64,000 nt of DNA from NCBI GenBank assembly GCA_950022655.1, contig OX465582.1, positions 88,041,801 through 88,105,800 of the forward strand, written 5' to 3'. A program made the position numbers and the translations under genes. The notes beneath the pieces are model-generated. The model saw only the letters and a program-made list of their open reading frames with translations. It ran no database searches and was not told the DNA's origin. This stretch comes from Alentia gelatinosa (taxonomy: Eukaryota > Annelida > Polychaeta > Phyllodocida > Polynoidae). This document shows positions 11,147 to 20,454 of the stretch, one piece after another. Position 1 is the stretch's first letter, and each line of letters starts with the position of its first letter.

Positions 11147-11678
11147 AGATTCATTGATAACTTCACCCGCCACCTAGGCTAGTGTTTTGCTTGGCGCCTG
11201 GAGCAAGATGGCCGTTTCCATAACACAATAGCTATGTGACCTATACATGTAGCATGATGCAAAGTATGTATAATCAAAATATATATGTTACTTGTAAATG
11301 TGTTACGTATACCTCGCTATGGGGCCTAGCGGTCTCACTAGAGACGCCGGATGACGTCAAATGGCGTCGTCGTCGGGAGAACCCTTAAAAAGCATCGGCG
11401 CCTGCGCATCGAGATGACAACAATGGCCGCCATTAAGTCACGTGACGGTAGATAGTGGAGACCTCTAGTGGTGGGCAGGGTTACGTCTCTAGGCCGTCAG
11501 ATGGCGACACAGTCACTTAGGCCAGTACCAAGACGAGGCAAAACGAAACCCAGCCCGTAATTCACTTTTCCCCGGACCACTTTGCGGGCATTTTAACCCT
11601 TTAAGGACGGCTGCCTGGGGCCCAACTTATCCCATAAGGAAGGGTGTTGGTGGCAGATTGTCCGGTGTGCTGCGATAG

Positions 11679-11959
11679 TTTGTTACCCTGCGATAACCCG
11701 TTATTATCGCCCACTCAATACGCGCATGGACACGTTATCCCGTTCAGATTTCACGGAGTATTGGACATACTACAATTTTGATGTGATTTTAATGTAAATA
11801 AGTGAAAAGAATAATATTTCACTGAGAATTACATGTCGTGATATGCTTAATTTAGGCAAATTTTATACTTTTCGATAGTGGACTTCAACATTGCGCATGC
11901 TTGCGCATGCACATCAGATACTAGTGGGCGATAATAACGTGTTATCGCAGGGTAACAAA
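11679..11959. mobile_element. Foldback element nested in the piggyBac-like element
   Basis: TTTGTTACCCTGCGATAACC...TTATTATCGCCCACT on the left is inverted as AGTGGGCGATAATAA...TTATCGCAGGGTAACAAAC on the right, about 36 bp with few mismatches. The short interior also contains GCGCATGCTTGCGCATGC. Insertion into an existing element gives the relative age: it is younger than its host. Confidence 0.7.
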
Positions 11960-12169
11960 CCATCTCACTATACACAGCCTAGAGGACGGGCACATGATGG
12001 TGAAAACTCATAATTCAAGTTTGTAATCATGCAATATGATACAAAATCATAAATAGTTTATTTCTTTTGAATAGAATACTGGATAGGATGTTATATCTAC
12101 ATTTTCTGAAGATTTGTGAATATCTCTCTATTATTTCTTTGTTCAAATATTTTTGTTGATATTGGAACA

Positions 12170-12366
12170 ATGATGCCTCAAGGCATCATGCGTCTTTAGT
12201 GCAGTGATACCTCCAGGCATCATGCGTCTTTAGTGCAGTGATACCTCCAGGCATCATGCATCTTTAGTGCGGTGATGTTTCCAGGCATCATGCGTCTTTA
12301 GTACAGTAATGCCTCCAGGCATCATGCATCTTTAGAGCGGCGATGCCTCCAGGCATCATGCATCCT
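12170..12366. repeat. Tandem array of a palindromic unit of about 38-40 bp
   Basis: Six copies of roughly TGATGCCTCCAGGCATCATG followed by CGTCTTTAGTGCAG. Each carries its own palindrome GATGCCTCCAGGCATC or a decayed form (GATGCCTCAAGGCATC, GATGTTTCCAGGCATC). The sister TTAA elements at 49171 and 61026 carry GATGCCTTAAGGCATC instead, three times each. Confidence 0.8.
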
Positions 12367-12377
12367 TAAAGGGTTAA

Positions 12378-13462
12378 TAATACCTTCCGCCGCTTGAGTG
12401 AACTTTGTGGTGGTAAGTATGGAGATGCAGAGAACACTTACACTGCGATACAAGGCTGCAAATGGATGTCTCTTTTGTCTTTTGTCGCAGACTCTGGGGG
12501 CTTCATACACCTGCCCTACTTTAATCATGCAATGCGTTAAGATGAAGCAGAGGTAGCTCACGACCACAGTGAGGAGAGGATTCGTCTTTCACACACTGCT
12601 TTTCCATGAAAAACAGTAACAAGAAAAAAATTACAACCACTTACTTTGATCATGCCTCTGTATAACCCTCATTCTTAATTCAAATGAGTTTCATGATACT
12701 ACAATTTTCAAAACCCTCCAAAATTTGATGACCTTCGACCTCTAATAAAAGGTTAGATAGACACATTTACAGACCAATTGCTACTGGATCTGGAATGGCT
12801 AAAGTCTTATAATTATTTTGATACAAAACAATTGTTGCTATCACGGATTTGGATGACTTGTATGGAGGTCCGTGCTGCTATATTTCCATAGAACAGAATT
12901 CCTTGAATAACAGGATTTCGGGGAGCGGCACCCTGACTATTGAGACTGGCAGTCTTTCATTAAGTTTTTTTTTTTTTTAGACATTTATTTATCCTGACGA
13001 CACTCAGCAATACAATTGCTGGTTTCCATGTGCCACCAGTTAGGCTTACATTCTTACTGTACTGTTCAGTTTCACCTTTCCCAAGGTCATTTAGTTTTCT
13101 TTACAGATAAGTATAACATATATTACCAAAACAACAAAATAAAAACAAAAAAAGAAAAAAGATAATAATATATATAAACTAGACGATACAATGTGAGCTC
13201 ATAAACAAAGTTAGGTTTAACAGTTTGGAAAGACCAAGCAAACCACCTACCTGTTAGAGCTTTTTTCGAATCAACATTAAATCAAAATCAAAATATGTCT
13301 CTACCTACGGAAAGGAAACGTCAGGTAAACCTCAATCAATTAAGGATGATCATAGGTTTTTCTCTTTATTTTTATTAACAAAGAATTTGGTTTATTTATC
13401 TATCGATTGCAAACTTCCACAGAGCGAGTTTTTCAGTTACAATGTGTTCCAACTACAGGTTC
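12378..13462. other. No supported gene
   Basis: The stretch holds AT-rich sequence, a T-run near 12967-12980 and scattered A-rich words. An open frame on the minus strand at 12442-12567 ends at a good donor but has neither a start codon nor an acceptor (see rejected items). Confidence 0.4.
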
Positions 13463-13809
13463 AATAGGTAGCCAAAGTGAAACCACTGAAACTGCAGATA
13501 ACTTTACAAAACACCATCTCCGGATATAGGCACTCAGCACTTTGCCTTTATAGGATTGAGATTATATGTGTCATTCTCCAATCTTTTAAATCAATATTTT
13601 AGATACACTTATTGTAGCTTTTTCAGACAGACTTATTCAGAGACGATAGTAGTAAACTACACATCAATAGTAACAAATGAGACCAAAAGCATATTCTAGC
13701 CCCGAACCGCCATAGCTTTAGCACTAAGCCTCGTTCTTACTGGGTTTTTTTGCATTGGGTTTTGAGCATGGGTATCTACCATTTACGCGGGTTCACTTTT
13801 GCTCCCTAT
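13463..13809. mobile_element. Inverted-repeat element, copy 1
   Basis: AATAGGTAGCCAAAGTGAA...GCAGATA on the left is inverted as TATCTACC...GGTTCACTTTTGCTCCCTAT on the right. The interior (TCTCCAATCTTTTAAATC, CAGAGACGATAGTAGTAAAC, AGCACTAAGCCTCGTTCTTA) matches 62220-62570 closely. It is non-autonomous and of unknown superfamily. Confidence 0.75.
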
Positions 13810-14279
13810 ACATGGTAATATAAGTCATTCATTATTGGAATATAAAACTACATCTAGATTATGATGTATATGGGATAGGTGTGAATAATGAGCAATAGAT
13901 GGATGTAAATGAGTATGAGTCGCACTTCATAATCAGGCAGTTGACATTAATGCTACATGATGCATTAATTGAGTCATTAACCAGTGAAAACATCCTTTGT
14001 TGACCTCCCAGTACGTCTGAGATTCGTCAGAGTACTCCTACGCAGAATGTGGTTCTGCAAAGAAGCCCCCTCCTCTCTGGCAGTCAGCGATAGGGTTAGT
14101 TAAGTAGCTGACAGAAGCTGCGACCACCTCTATGCAGCTTCACCCGACCACTTACATGCAGGCAGAGCTGTATGCTGCAGCTCCACGACAGCGAACAGCT
14201 CGGCATTGTTTTAAGATGCTTTCTGCTTGTACTCTGCACTAAGCTACTAAGTAAGTGGCTCCTAGACCCCAGCGTAGGT
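13810..14279. other. No supported feature
   Basis: The stretch has mixed composition, with no ORF, splice site pair or repeat that I could confirm. Confidence 0.35.
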
Positions 14280-14965
14280 CGCTATCTTTATTATCCGCCT
14301 AATACAAAGTGTTCATAGAAACTACACAGGGAGTGTGTATCACTATACCTTGGGCATACAGATACAAACAAAAGAGAGCAAGCTCGAAGATAATGAATTA
14401 CTCAATGACAAAATAGGTTTAATTGTATCCATCATTGAATAAACATTGTGCCAGGAAGAGCCATCTTTTGATACCCGTTTTTTTCTTTCAGAGGCTTTTT
14501 GTTCAGCGTTGGATTATACACATGTAGCCAAAAGGATAGTCCATTGTTCATCGTTGGAGTGAACACATGTTGACACAGTAGGATTTATTGAATTTTGGAA
14601 ATGAGAAAGTATTTTGGGACATGGAGAAAGAACTGACAATTTTGTAAATGTATTATGAGGATGAATAAAGAAGAGCTCGAGTTTAAAAAAAAAGCAAAGT
14701 ATTCATAGAAAACACATAGGGAGTGTGTATCACCATACCCGGAGCATACAGATATATCAACCTAATACAAAGTGTCCATAGAAAACACATAGGGAGTGTG
14801 TATCACCATACCCGGAGCATACAGATATATCCACCTGATACAAAGTGTTCATAGAAAACATATAGGGAGTGTGTGTCACTATGCCCGGAGCATACAGATG
14901 TATCCACCTAAAAGTGTCTTTAGAAAACATATAAGGTGTAGGAGGTGGATAATCAAATTGAGCGA
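14280..14965. mobile_element. 74-bp satellite array with TTATCC-type ends
   Basis: Opens with TTATCCGCCTAATACAAAGTG (14290) and ends with AGGTGGATAAT (14943-14953), so the outer ends are inverted. About 3.5 head-to-tail units of CACCTAATACAAAGTG...ACACATAGGGAGTGTGTATC...CATACCCGGAGCATACAG lie at 14700-14940. The same unit is at 4.85 and 24.6 kb. Tandem units inside short inverted ends recall molluscan pearl-type or Helitron-derived elements, but the class is not proven. Confidence 0.65.
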
Positions 14966-14979
14966 GCGCTCATATGGGG

Positions 14980-15030
14980 TCATGTGGGTGTGGTTAGAGT
15001 GGGCGTGGTTAGAGTGGGCGTGGTCTCTGT
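14980..15030. promoter_or_regulatory. Three GGGCGTGG/GGGTGTGG boxes
   Basis: GGGTGTGGTTAGAGTGGGCGTGGTTAGAGTGGGCGTGG, written here as three spaced boxes of the Sp/KLF CACC-box type with an identical TTAGAGT spacer. They lie about 1.9 kb upstream of the neuropeptide promoter. Function is only a possibility. Confidence 0.3.
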
Positions 15031-15374
15031 GAGTGACAGGTGCGGTGTCCGCAGTGCAGTCTGTGACGCTAATTGATGGGAGGATGCTAACAGTGTCCAA
15101 TGAGACTGGAGGTGCCTTGGCGGTAAATGGAGACTTAGATATTAGCGGTATACACGCAGGAGGCAGGAGAAGGAATATGCCCGCTGGGAGATGATGTACA
15201 CACGGGGGCGTGGTGGGCGGGGTTATGGGATTAACACACTGAGTTACTGATTAACGATCATACATTATAGAGACGTTTGCTCGTATGCCACTTGGGCCTG
15301 GGGGGTGGGGATAAGAGATGGGGTTAGTCAAGATTGACCACGTGGGCGGTAAATGACAAAGAACAAGCGGAAAA

Positions 15375-16150
15375 TAAGTGGCAGGCAGCATAGGTGGCAG
15401 GCGGTGTAGGCGGCGGGTGGCAGGCGGTATGGGTGGCAGTAGGCAGGCAGTATAGGTGGAGGGTGGCAGGTGGTATAGGCGGCGGATGGCAGGAGGTATA
15501 GGCAGCAGGTGGCAGGTGGTATAGGTGACAATTGGCCAACAGTATAGGCAGCGGGTGGCAGGCGGTATAGGTGGCAGTAGGCAGGCAGTGGAGGGTGGCA
15601 GGTGGTATAGGCAGCGGGTGGCAGGAAGTATAGGCGGTGGGTGGCAGGTGGTATAGATGACAGATGGCAGGCAGTATAGGCGGCGGGTGGCAGGCGGTAT
15701 ATGCGGCGGGTGACAGGCGGTATAGGTGGTAGTAGGCAGGCAGTATAGGTGGAGGGTGGCAGGCGGTATAGGCGGCAGGTGGCAGGCAGTATAAGCGGCA
15801 GTTGGTAGGAGGTATAGGTGGCGGGTGGCAGGCAGTATAGGCAGCAGGTGGCAGGAGGTATAGGTGGCAGGTGGCAGGCAGTATAGGTGGGGGGTTGCCG
15901 GCAGTATAGGCAGTGGGTGGCAGTCAGTATAGGCAGCGTGTAGCAGGCAGTATAAGTGGGGGCTCGGTAGGCAGTATAGGCAGCGGGTGGCAGGAGGTAT
16001 AGGCGGCGGGTGGCAGGTGGTATAGGTGGCGGCAGGCAGTATAGGCAGTAGGTGGCAGGCAGTATAAGCGGCCACAGGCAGTATAGGCAGTGGGTGGCAG
16101 GAGGTATAAGCAGCGGGTGGCAGGAGGTCTAGGCAGCATGTGACAGGCTA
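15375..16150. repeat. G-rich minisatellite, unit about 24-30 bp
   Basis: Head-to-tail variants of GGTGGCAGGCGGTATAGGCGG, with TATAG recurring every 24-30 bp and more than 25 repeats. The long proline-rich frames on the minus strand are a product of the repeat and are not called as genes. The array belongs to one continuous G-rich tract that runs to 16680, close to the neuropeptide promoter. Confidence 0.85.
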
Positions 16151-16179
16151 GTGGTGGCAGGTGGCAGCTGGCAGGAAGC

Positions 16180-16590
16180 ATGGCAACAGGTGGCGGACAA
16201 TGGGCCTGGGGTAATTGGTGGATGGCAGGCAGTAAGGTGGCGGGTGGCAGGCGGTATAGGCAGTGGGTGACAGGCGATGGACGGTTGGCGCCAGGCATCT
16301 GGCGACGGGTGATGATGGATGGCAGGCGGCGGGCGATGGGTGGCAGGCGATGGGCGGGTGGCAGGTGGTATAAGCGACTTGCGATGGACTGTTGGCGATG
16401 GACGGTTGGCGGCGGGTGGCGGGCGGCGGGCTGCGGGTGGCGGGCGGCGGGCGGCGGACTGCGGGCGGCGGGCGGTTGGCGGCGGGCTGCGGGCGGCGGG
16501 CTGCGGGCGGCGGGCGGCGGGCGCTGGCCGGTAGGCGGCGAACAACAGGACGTCGGGGAGAAAGAGGAAAGGGAGGCGGCGGAGCCGGGC
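16180..16590. repeat. GGCGGGC/GGCGATGG-type degenerate minisatellite
   Basis: Continuation of the G-rich tract, with irregular units such as GGCGGGCGGCGGGCTGCGGG. The many closely spaced runs of three G make quadruplex formation on the plus strand plausible (inference). Frames open on both strands here are compositional. Confidence 0.75.
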
Positions 16591-16670
16591 GGAGCAGGGC
16601 GGAGCAGGGCGGAGCAGGGCGGAGCAGGGCGGAGCAGGGCGGAGCAGGGCGGAGCAGGGCGGAGCAGGGC
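16591..16670. repeat. Eight perfect tandem copies of a 10-bp unit
   Basis: GGAGCAGGGC is repeated eight times without error. The 10-bp period is close to one helical turn. The last copy ends about 190 bp before the TATA box of the neuropeptide gene. Confidence 0.9.
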
Positions 16671-16811
16671 GGCGGCAGGGGACAAAACTTTTCTGCATTA
16701 AAAGTGCTGCTCGGAGCAACTCTCTCGCGATTCACTATTTATACACTGAGAACAACTCCTACACTCATCCCAGTCGGGCCGTCGGCAGATTCCGTCCGTC
16801 CGGGTCTACCG

Positions 16812-16819
16812 TGACGTCA
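16812..16819 (+). promoter_or_regulatory. Consensus CRE, TGACGTCA
   Basis: A perfect palindromic cAMP-response element 49 bp upstream of the TATA box. CRE sites bound by CREB/ATF are frequent in neuropeptide promoters, so regulation by cAMP or neuronal activity is a reasonable inference. Confidence 0.6.
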
Positions 16820-16860
16820 TCCCCGCCCGGACCCGAGCACGCGGGACGCGCAGGCGCGGG

Positions 16861-16894
16861 TATAAGAGGGCGGCCACATCCGGTGTCTTCAGTC
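16861..16894 (+). promoter_or_regulatory. Core promoter: TATA box and initiator
   Basis: TATAAGA at 16861-16867 follows a GC-rich stretch. TTCAGTC at 16888-16894 fits the initiator consensus TCAKTY, and its A at 16891 is 30 bp from the first T of the TATA box, the usual spacing. A single sharp start site at 16891 is predicted. Confidence 0.65.
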
Positions 16895-17049
16895 TGCTGC
16901 GGTGACGACAAGGTGAGAACAACTCACAGCCACAGATACACACGCACCCGCTGCCTCTAAGACACGAGCTGACTGGAGCCTAGAGCTGACTGGAGCCTAG
17001 AGCTGACTGGAGCCTAGAGCTGACTGGAGCTGACTGGGTGCTACTACAG
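16891..17049 (+). other. Predicted 22-nt leader exon and 137-bp 5' UTR intron
   Basis: From the predicted start (16891) a leader of 22 nt ends at CGACAAG, followed by the donor GTGAGAAC (16913). The acceptor TGCTACTACAG ends at 17049, six bases before the ATG. The intron contains four copies of the 17-bp unit GAGCTGACTGGAGCCTA (16966-17033, the last one partial). The splice sites are good, but the leader exon is very short and needs RNA evidence. Confidence 0.5.
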
Positions 17050-17054
17050 GCGGT

Positions 17055-18128
17055 ATGAACTTCCCGCTGGCCGTCACGCTGCTGGGCCTCGCCCTCCTGG
17101 AGGCGGCGACGCTGGCCGCCGAGGAGAACCCCGCCGCCGGCACCGGCGACGTCGTCCAGAAGCGGCGCGGGTGGGGAAAACGCGCGGCCGCTGCCGACGT
17201 CGGCGACGCGTTGGAGAAACGGCGAGGTTGGGGGAAGCGTGCAGGAACGGAACCGGAAATGGACATGGAGAAACGGCGAGGTTGGGGGAAGCGCGCAGAA
17301 ACGGAACCGGAAATGGACATGGAGAAGCGGCGAGGTTGGGGGAAGCGCGCAGAAACGGAACCGGAAATGGACATGGAGAAACGGCTCGGGGGTAACCCCG
17401 ATCCCCTCGTCGCCACCTTCGCCGCTGACTTCGTTGACGTAGACAAACGCCGCGGGTGGGGGAAACGCGCTGACAGCGACGCCGACGGTGCCGACGGCGC
17501 ACCCCACATGGAGTTCCGGCGCGGCTGGGGCAAGCGCGACCCTCTGGACGCCCTAGCGGAGTATGGTGCCATGTTCAAACGCCGCGGATGGGGGAAACGA
17601 TCCGGAACGGAACCGGAAATGGACATGGAGAAACAACGCGGATGGGGGAAACGTGCCGGAACGGAAGCGGAACTATACACGGAAAAACGCCGCGGATGGG
17701 GGAAACGCTCCGGAACAGAACCGGAACTATACACGGACAAACGCCGCGGATGGGGGAAACGCTCCGGAACGGAACCGGAACTATACACGGACAAACGCCG
17801 CGGATGGGGGAAACGCTCCGGAGCGGAATCGGAACTATACACGGACAAACGCCGCGGATGGGGGAAACGCTCGGCTGATGTTCTTGAAGGACAAGTTGAT
17901 AAGCGTAGAGGATGGGGGAAACGTGATATAGATGGTGAGTTTGAAGACGAGGTGATGGACAAGAGGCGTGGATGGGGAAAGAGATACAATCTGATTCAGG
18001 ACAATGTGATGGGTGACTCGGACATGGGTATAATGGGGTTGGGTAATGGAGAGCACCAACAGATTAATGTGGAAGAGCGCGGGTGGGGCAAGCGTGGATG
18101 GGGAAAAAGAGGATCGGAAGCATTGTGA
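17055..18128 (+). CDS. RGWamide (GWamide/APGWamide-family) neuropeptide precursor
   Basis: Intact 357-residue preprohormone in one coding exon. Residues 1-21 (MNFPLAVTLLGLALLEAATLA) form a signal peptide for entry into the secretory pathway. The rest consists of 16 GWG-KR modules, thirteen of them KR-RGW-G-KR. There KR is the convertase site, and the Gly before the second KR is the amide donor for PHM/PAL enzymes. Predicted product: RGW-amide, or GW-amide if the third Arg is trimmed. Variants: MEFRRGWGKR, MEKQRGWGKR, and a C-terminal EERGWGKR-GWGKR. Acidic spacers (SGTEPELYTD, AGTEPEMDME) separate modules. The spacer after module 4, starting LGGNPDPL, is preceded by KR but carries no RGW. RGWamide precursors are known from annelids; molluscs use APGWamide. 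The peptides should act extracellularly on a GPCR. The exon is much more GC-rich than its surroundings. The ATG at 17055 lies six bases after a splice acceptor. Confidence 0.93.
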   Translation: MNFPLAVTLLGLALLEAATLAAEENPAAGTGDVVQKRRGWGKRAAAADVGDALEKRRGWGKRAGTEPEMDMEKRRGWGKRAETEPEMDMEKRRGWGKRAETEPEMDMEKRLGGNPDPLVATFAADFVDVDKRRGWGKRADSDADGADGAPHMEFRRGWGKRDPLDALAEYGAMFKRRGWGKRSGTEPEMDMEKQRGWGKRAGTEAELYTEKRRGWGKRSGTEPELYTDKRRGWGKRSGTEPELYTDKRRGWGKRSGAESELYTDKRRGWGKRSADVLEGQVDKRRGWGKRDIDGEFEDEVMDKRRGWGKRYNLIQDNVMGDSDMGIMGLGNGEHQQINVEERGWGKRGWGKRGSEAL

Positions 18129-18780
18129 CAAGTTTTGTATCAAAAGGCTTTTATGGCAACAGTGCAAATGTGAGTTATCGTTTCCCGATGAGAAACTTTT
18201 ATTTCTGATGTTATCTAATTTCTCATTGACTATTTAGATATACCTACCTGTAACTGTTTATTCATTCGTGTGTATCCCTATAATGTATCGGGAATCCAAG
18301 TAATTATAATGCATACTGTGGTGCTTTGTATGATATCAATACAATGACTGCTGAAAAAGATTGGTTGAATTGGGTCGGGAAATAGTGTAGATTTTCTAAT
18401 CATATGCTTTGCTGTAAAAGAAACGAACATTTGTCTAATCTAGGTCATAATGGCTGCTTGCCTTGCAGCCCATGATCTGAATACATCAGTAATGACTTTT
18501 AAACCGAGCACATTCTGTGCGTGGTATTAACCTTTATTCACGCAATCATTCCTAACATCCTAACTTCGGGATGGTTAAACTTCTTGTCGATGTGATGAAT
18601 GATCTGTACATGATACTGGTGGATTAAAATGTTTCTATGATTAGTCTAACATAATGAGAATTGTCTCTGTTGTATACTAGTCTTCGATTTACATATTCTG
18701 ATATTGATTATTTGGTTTCGATTCGCATGGAAATCATGATTCCAGTCCTGCAGATGATAAGGCTCCAAGAGAGAACACTA
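18129..18780. other. Probable 3' UTR and flank of the neuropeptide gene
   Basis: AT-rich with no repeat recognised. No AATAAA is seen soon after the stop. The variant AATACA near 18340 is one possible polyA signal, but this is weak. Confidence 0.35.
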
Positions 18781-18785
18781 AGACA

Positions 18786-18893
18786 AAAACCGAATGAGAG
18801 TTAGACTTGTCAGTGTTTATGCCACGAGCGTAGTGAGGAACAGACCTGATCAGAGTGGCATAGACACTGGAAAGTCTAACTCGAGTTCGGTTT
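18786..18893. repeat. Hairpin, about 108 bp
   Basis: AAACCGAATGAGAGTTAGACTT...GTTTATGCCAC pairs with GTGGCATAGAC...AAGTCTAACTCGAGTTCGGTTT around a loop GAGCGTAGTGAGGAACAG. Same architecture as the other short foldback elements, but a different sequence. Confidence 0.65.
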
Positions 18894-19139
18894 TGTATTT
18901 ATCCTACGTCTCCAGGACTTTATGATATAGGAAAGTCTGACTCGATTCCATCCATGTTTGACGGCTGTCAAACATTCTGCTCTGCAGCTGGAACTATTTA
19001 CACAGGAACTGGAACTATTTACACAGGTGAATACTTCCTGATCGCTGATTGGTCAATTTTTGTATTTCTCTAGGTACAAGAATTTTACTTCATTAGAGAC
19101 ATTATGTCATGGCACGCCACATCAAATTTGCCTATGTTA

Positions 19140-19530
19140 AATTAATGACGTCTTTTTTTATTAGGGTAGGATAAAATATCTATTATACCCAACCAAATGT
19201 CTAGAAATGTCTGTGGGTCATCAAGAAAGGTATTCTTTTCAGAGCGTGCTTGCACAGGGTATATCCATCGCCTAAAGGTTACAGTGGACACATATAGACT
19301 TCCAGCATGCTTCCAGAAAACTATCACTTCACGAGCTGCATGCTATTCACTATGATAGTGAGAACAGAGCAGAGAGGCAGTGTCTCAGGGTCTTAGAGGT
19401 ATGCCCAGCTGACCATGACCACTCACGCCAGATCAAAATACCTCAAGACCTACTGGTGCTAGATATGTTTGGATCCAAGATAGGCAGTTGAAGAAATGGC
19501 AAGTTTACTGGGTGCAAGTGGGTTGCAGAA
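19140..19530. repeat. Dispersed repeat, inverted relative to 33660-34010
   Basis: The complement of 19200-19530 matches 33700-34005 in phrases such as GTGAATAGCATG, GATAGTTTTCTGGAAGCA and TAACCTTTAGGC. The two copies diverge moderately. No ORF. Confidence 0.6.
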
Positions 19531-19646
19531 AACTATCCATTGACTGAATGTAACCCAAACATTTAAATTGTTGTTTATTTATAATTGCACGCTTATTCAT
19601 CAATGATGAACAAACCATTTGCTCCTAGTTATCTCTGTGCACATTC

Positions 19647-20204
19647 CAGGGCCCATTGAATAACCTAGGATCATACATGAAGACCCTTTTCTGGACGCCA
19701 AGGAGACCCAGGGACGATGTGGGTAAACTTTATTCACCACTTACGGACGACCTTATGGACGGCTTAAGACTGTCTTAGTGAACAGACTTAAATATTATCA
19801 AACAATAACCCTTGTTACTATATACCCATGCCGTATATACTGTAAATACGCACCGTTTCGGCATTTGACGTAAAAATACTGTACGGACCGCCAGTCCGTA
19901 TACTAAAATACGGACCACCTTGCCATACAGGTTTATTAACATATCGGTCGTTAAAAATTAAATTAATGATTTTTTTTAATTTTGGGAATATAGTAAATAT
20001 ATAACGTCAAACCATGCTTGTACAAGTCACAGAACTCGATGATAATTTACGGTTTGTACGGAACGAGGCATTTATGCCGAGTTCCGTACAAACCGTAAAT
20101 TACCATCTCGTTCTGTGAATTGTACAGCATGGTCAGGACGTTCTATATAATTACGAGGTACAGAAAAGGGTCTTGATGTACGATCCTAGATTATTCAATG
20201 GGCC
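19647..20204. mobile_element. hAT-like inverted-repeat element with a nested insertion
   Basis: CAGGGCCCATTGAATAACCT and GGATC...ACATGAAGACCCTTTTCTG on the left are inverted at the right as CAGAAAAGGGTC...GATCC and ATTCAATGGGCC, roughly 45 bp in all. A shorter relative at 30511-30715 lacks the insertion at 19819-20150. The CAGGGGCCCGTTT-type terminus suggests hAT, but no clear 8-bp duplication is seen. Confidence 0.65.
19819..20150. mobile_element. 332-bp insertion flanked by TTAC, containing a hairpin
   Basis: Inserted in the element above between two copies of TTAC (19815-19818 and 20151-20154). The related element at 30511-30715 shows the uninterrupted site (CCCTCGTAAGGGGTACAG). Inside, GTACAAGTCACAGAACTCG...TTTACGGTTTGTACGGAACG faces its complement at 20075-20125. 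A second copy is at 23930-24256 and part of the hairpin at 42470-42560. Confidence 0.7.
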
Positions 20205-20229
20205 TCGGCAGGGCTGCTGGATCGCTGCA

Positions 20230-20450
20230 TCCAATACCGAATAACCTATACCGAGTAAGTCTGACCAACCTATACTGACTGACCAATACAGATTGACTCC
20301 TATCAATCGACTGGTACCAACCAGCCAATACTGACTGCCCTATACCGACTGACCAATACTGATTGACCAATAATGATTGACTGATACAGACCGACTGACT
20401 GATACCGATCAATGTTACCTTCTGATCAATACTGACCGACCAATACCTAC
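20230..20450. repeat. Short-unit tandem repeat, TACTGACTGACCAA-like
   Basis: Irregular repeats of words such as CTGACCAATAC, GATTGACTGATAC and CGACTGACTGATAC with a period of about 12-20 bp. A simple minisatellite with no coding signal. Confidence 0.65.
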
Positions 20451-20454
20451 AGAA

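Larger units (their letters stand above)
11597..12373. mobile_element. piggyBac-like non-autonomous element with TTAA target sites
   Basis: TTAA (11593-11596) precedes CCCTTTAAGGACGG, and TCCTTAAAGGG precedes TTAA (12374-12377). The two ends are inverted over about 12 bp and the TTAA duplication is that of piggyBac transposition. There is no transposase, so it is a MITE. Inside are a second foldback (11679-11959) and, at 12170-12366, a tandem array of a unit of about 38-40 bp built on the palindrome GATGCCTCCAGGCATC. Confidence 0.8.

Noticed and set aside
12170..12366. CRISPR-like array
   Set aside because: The units are contiguous and nearly identical with no variable spacers, and the context is eukaryotic. 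It is a tandem repeat in a MITE.
12442..12567. Minus-strand exon candidate ending at a GTAAGT donor, with a hydrophobic start (VVSYLCFILTHC)
   Set aside because: It has no ATG, an in-frame stop shortly upstream and no AG acceptor between them. The donor alone is not enough.
15251..16735. Long proline-rich minus-strand frames and Gly/Arg-rich plus-strand frames
   Set aside because: They follow the minisatellite period, exist in several frames on both strands, and have no start context, splice sites or domain. They are compositional.
16997..17989. 330-residue antisense frame across the neuropeptide exon
   Set aside because: It is the mirror of the repeated RGWGKR codons and has no independent signal. 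The plus-strand frame has a signal peptide and complete processing sites.
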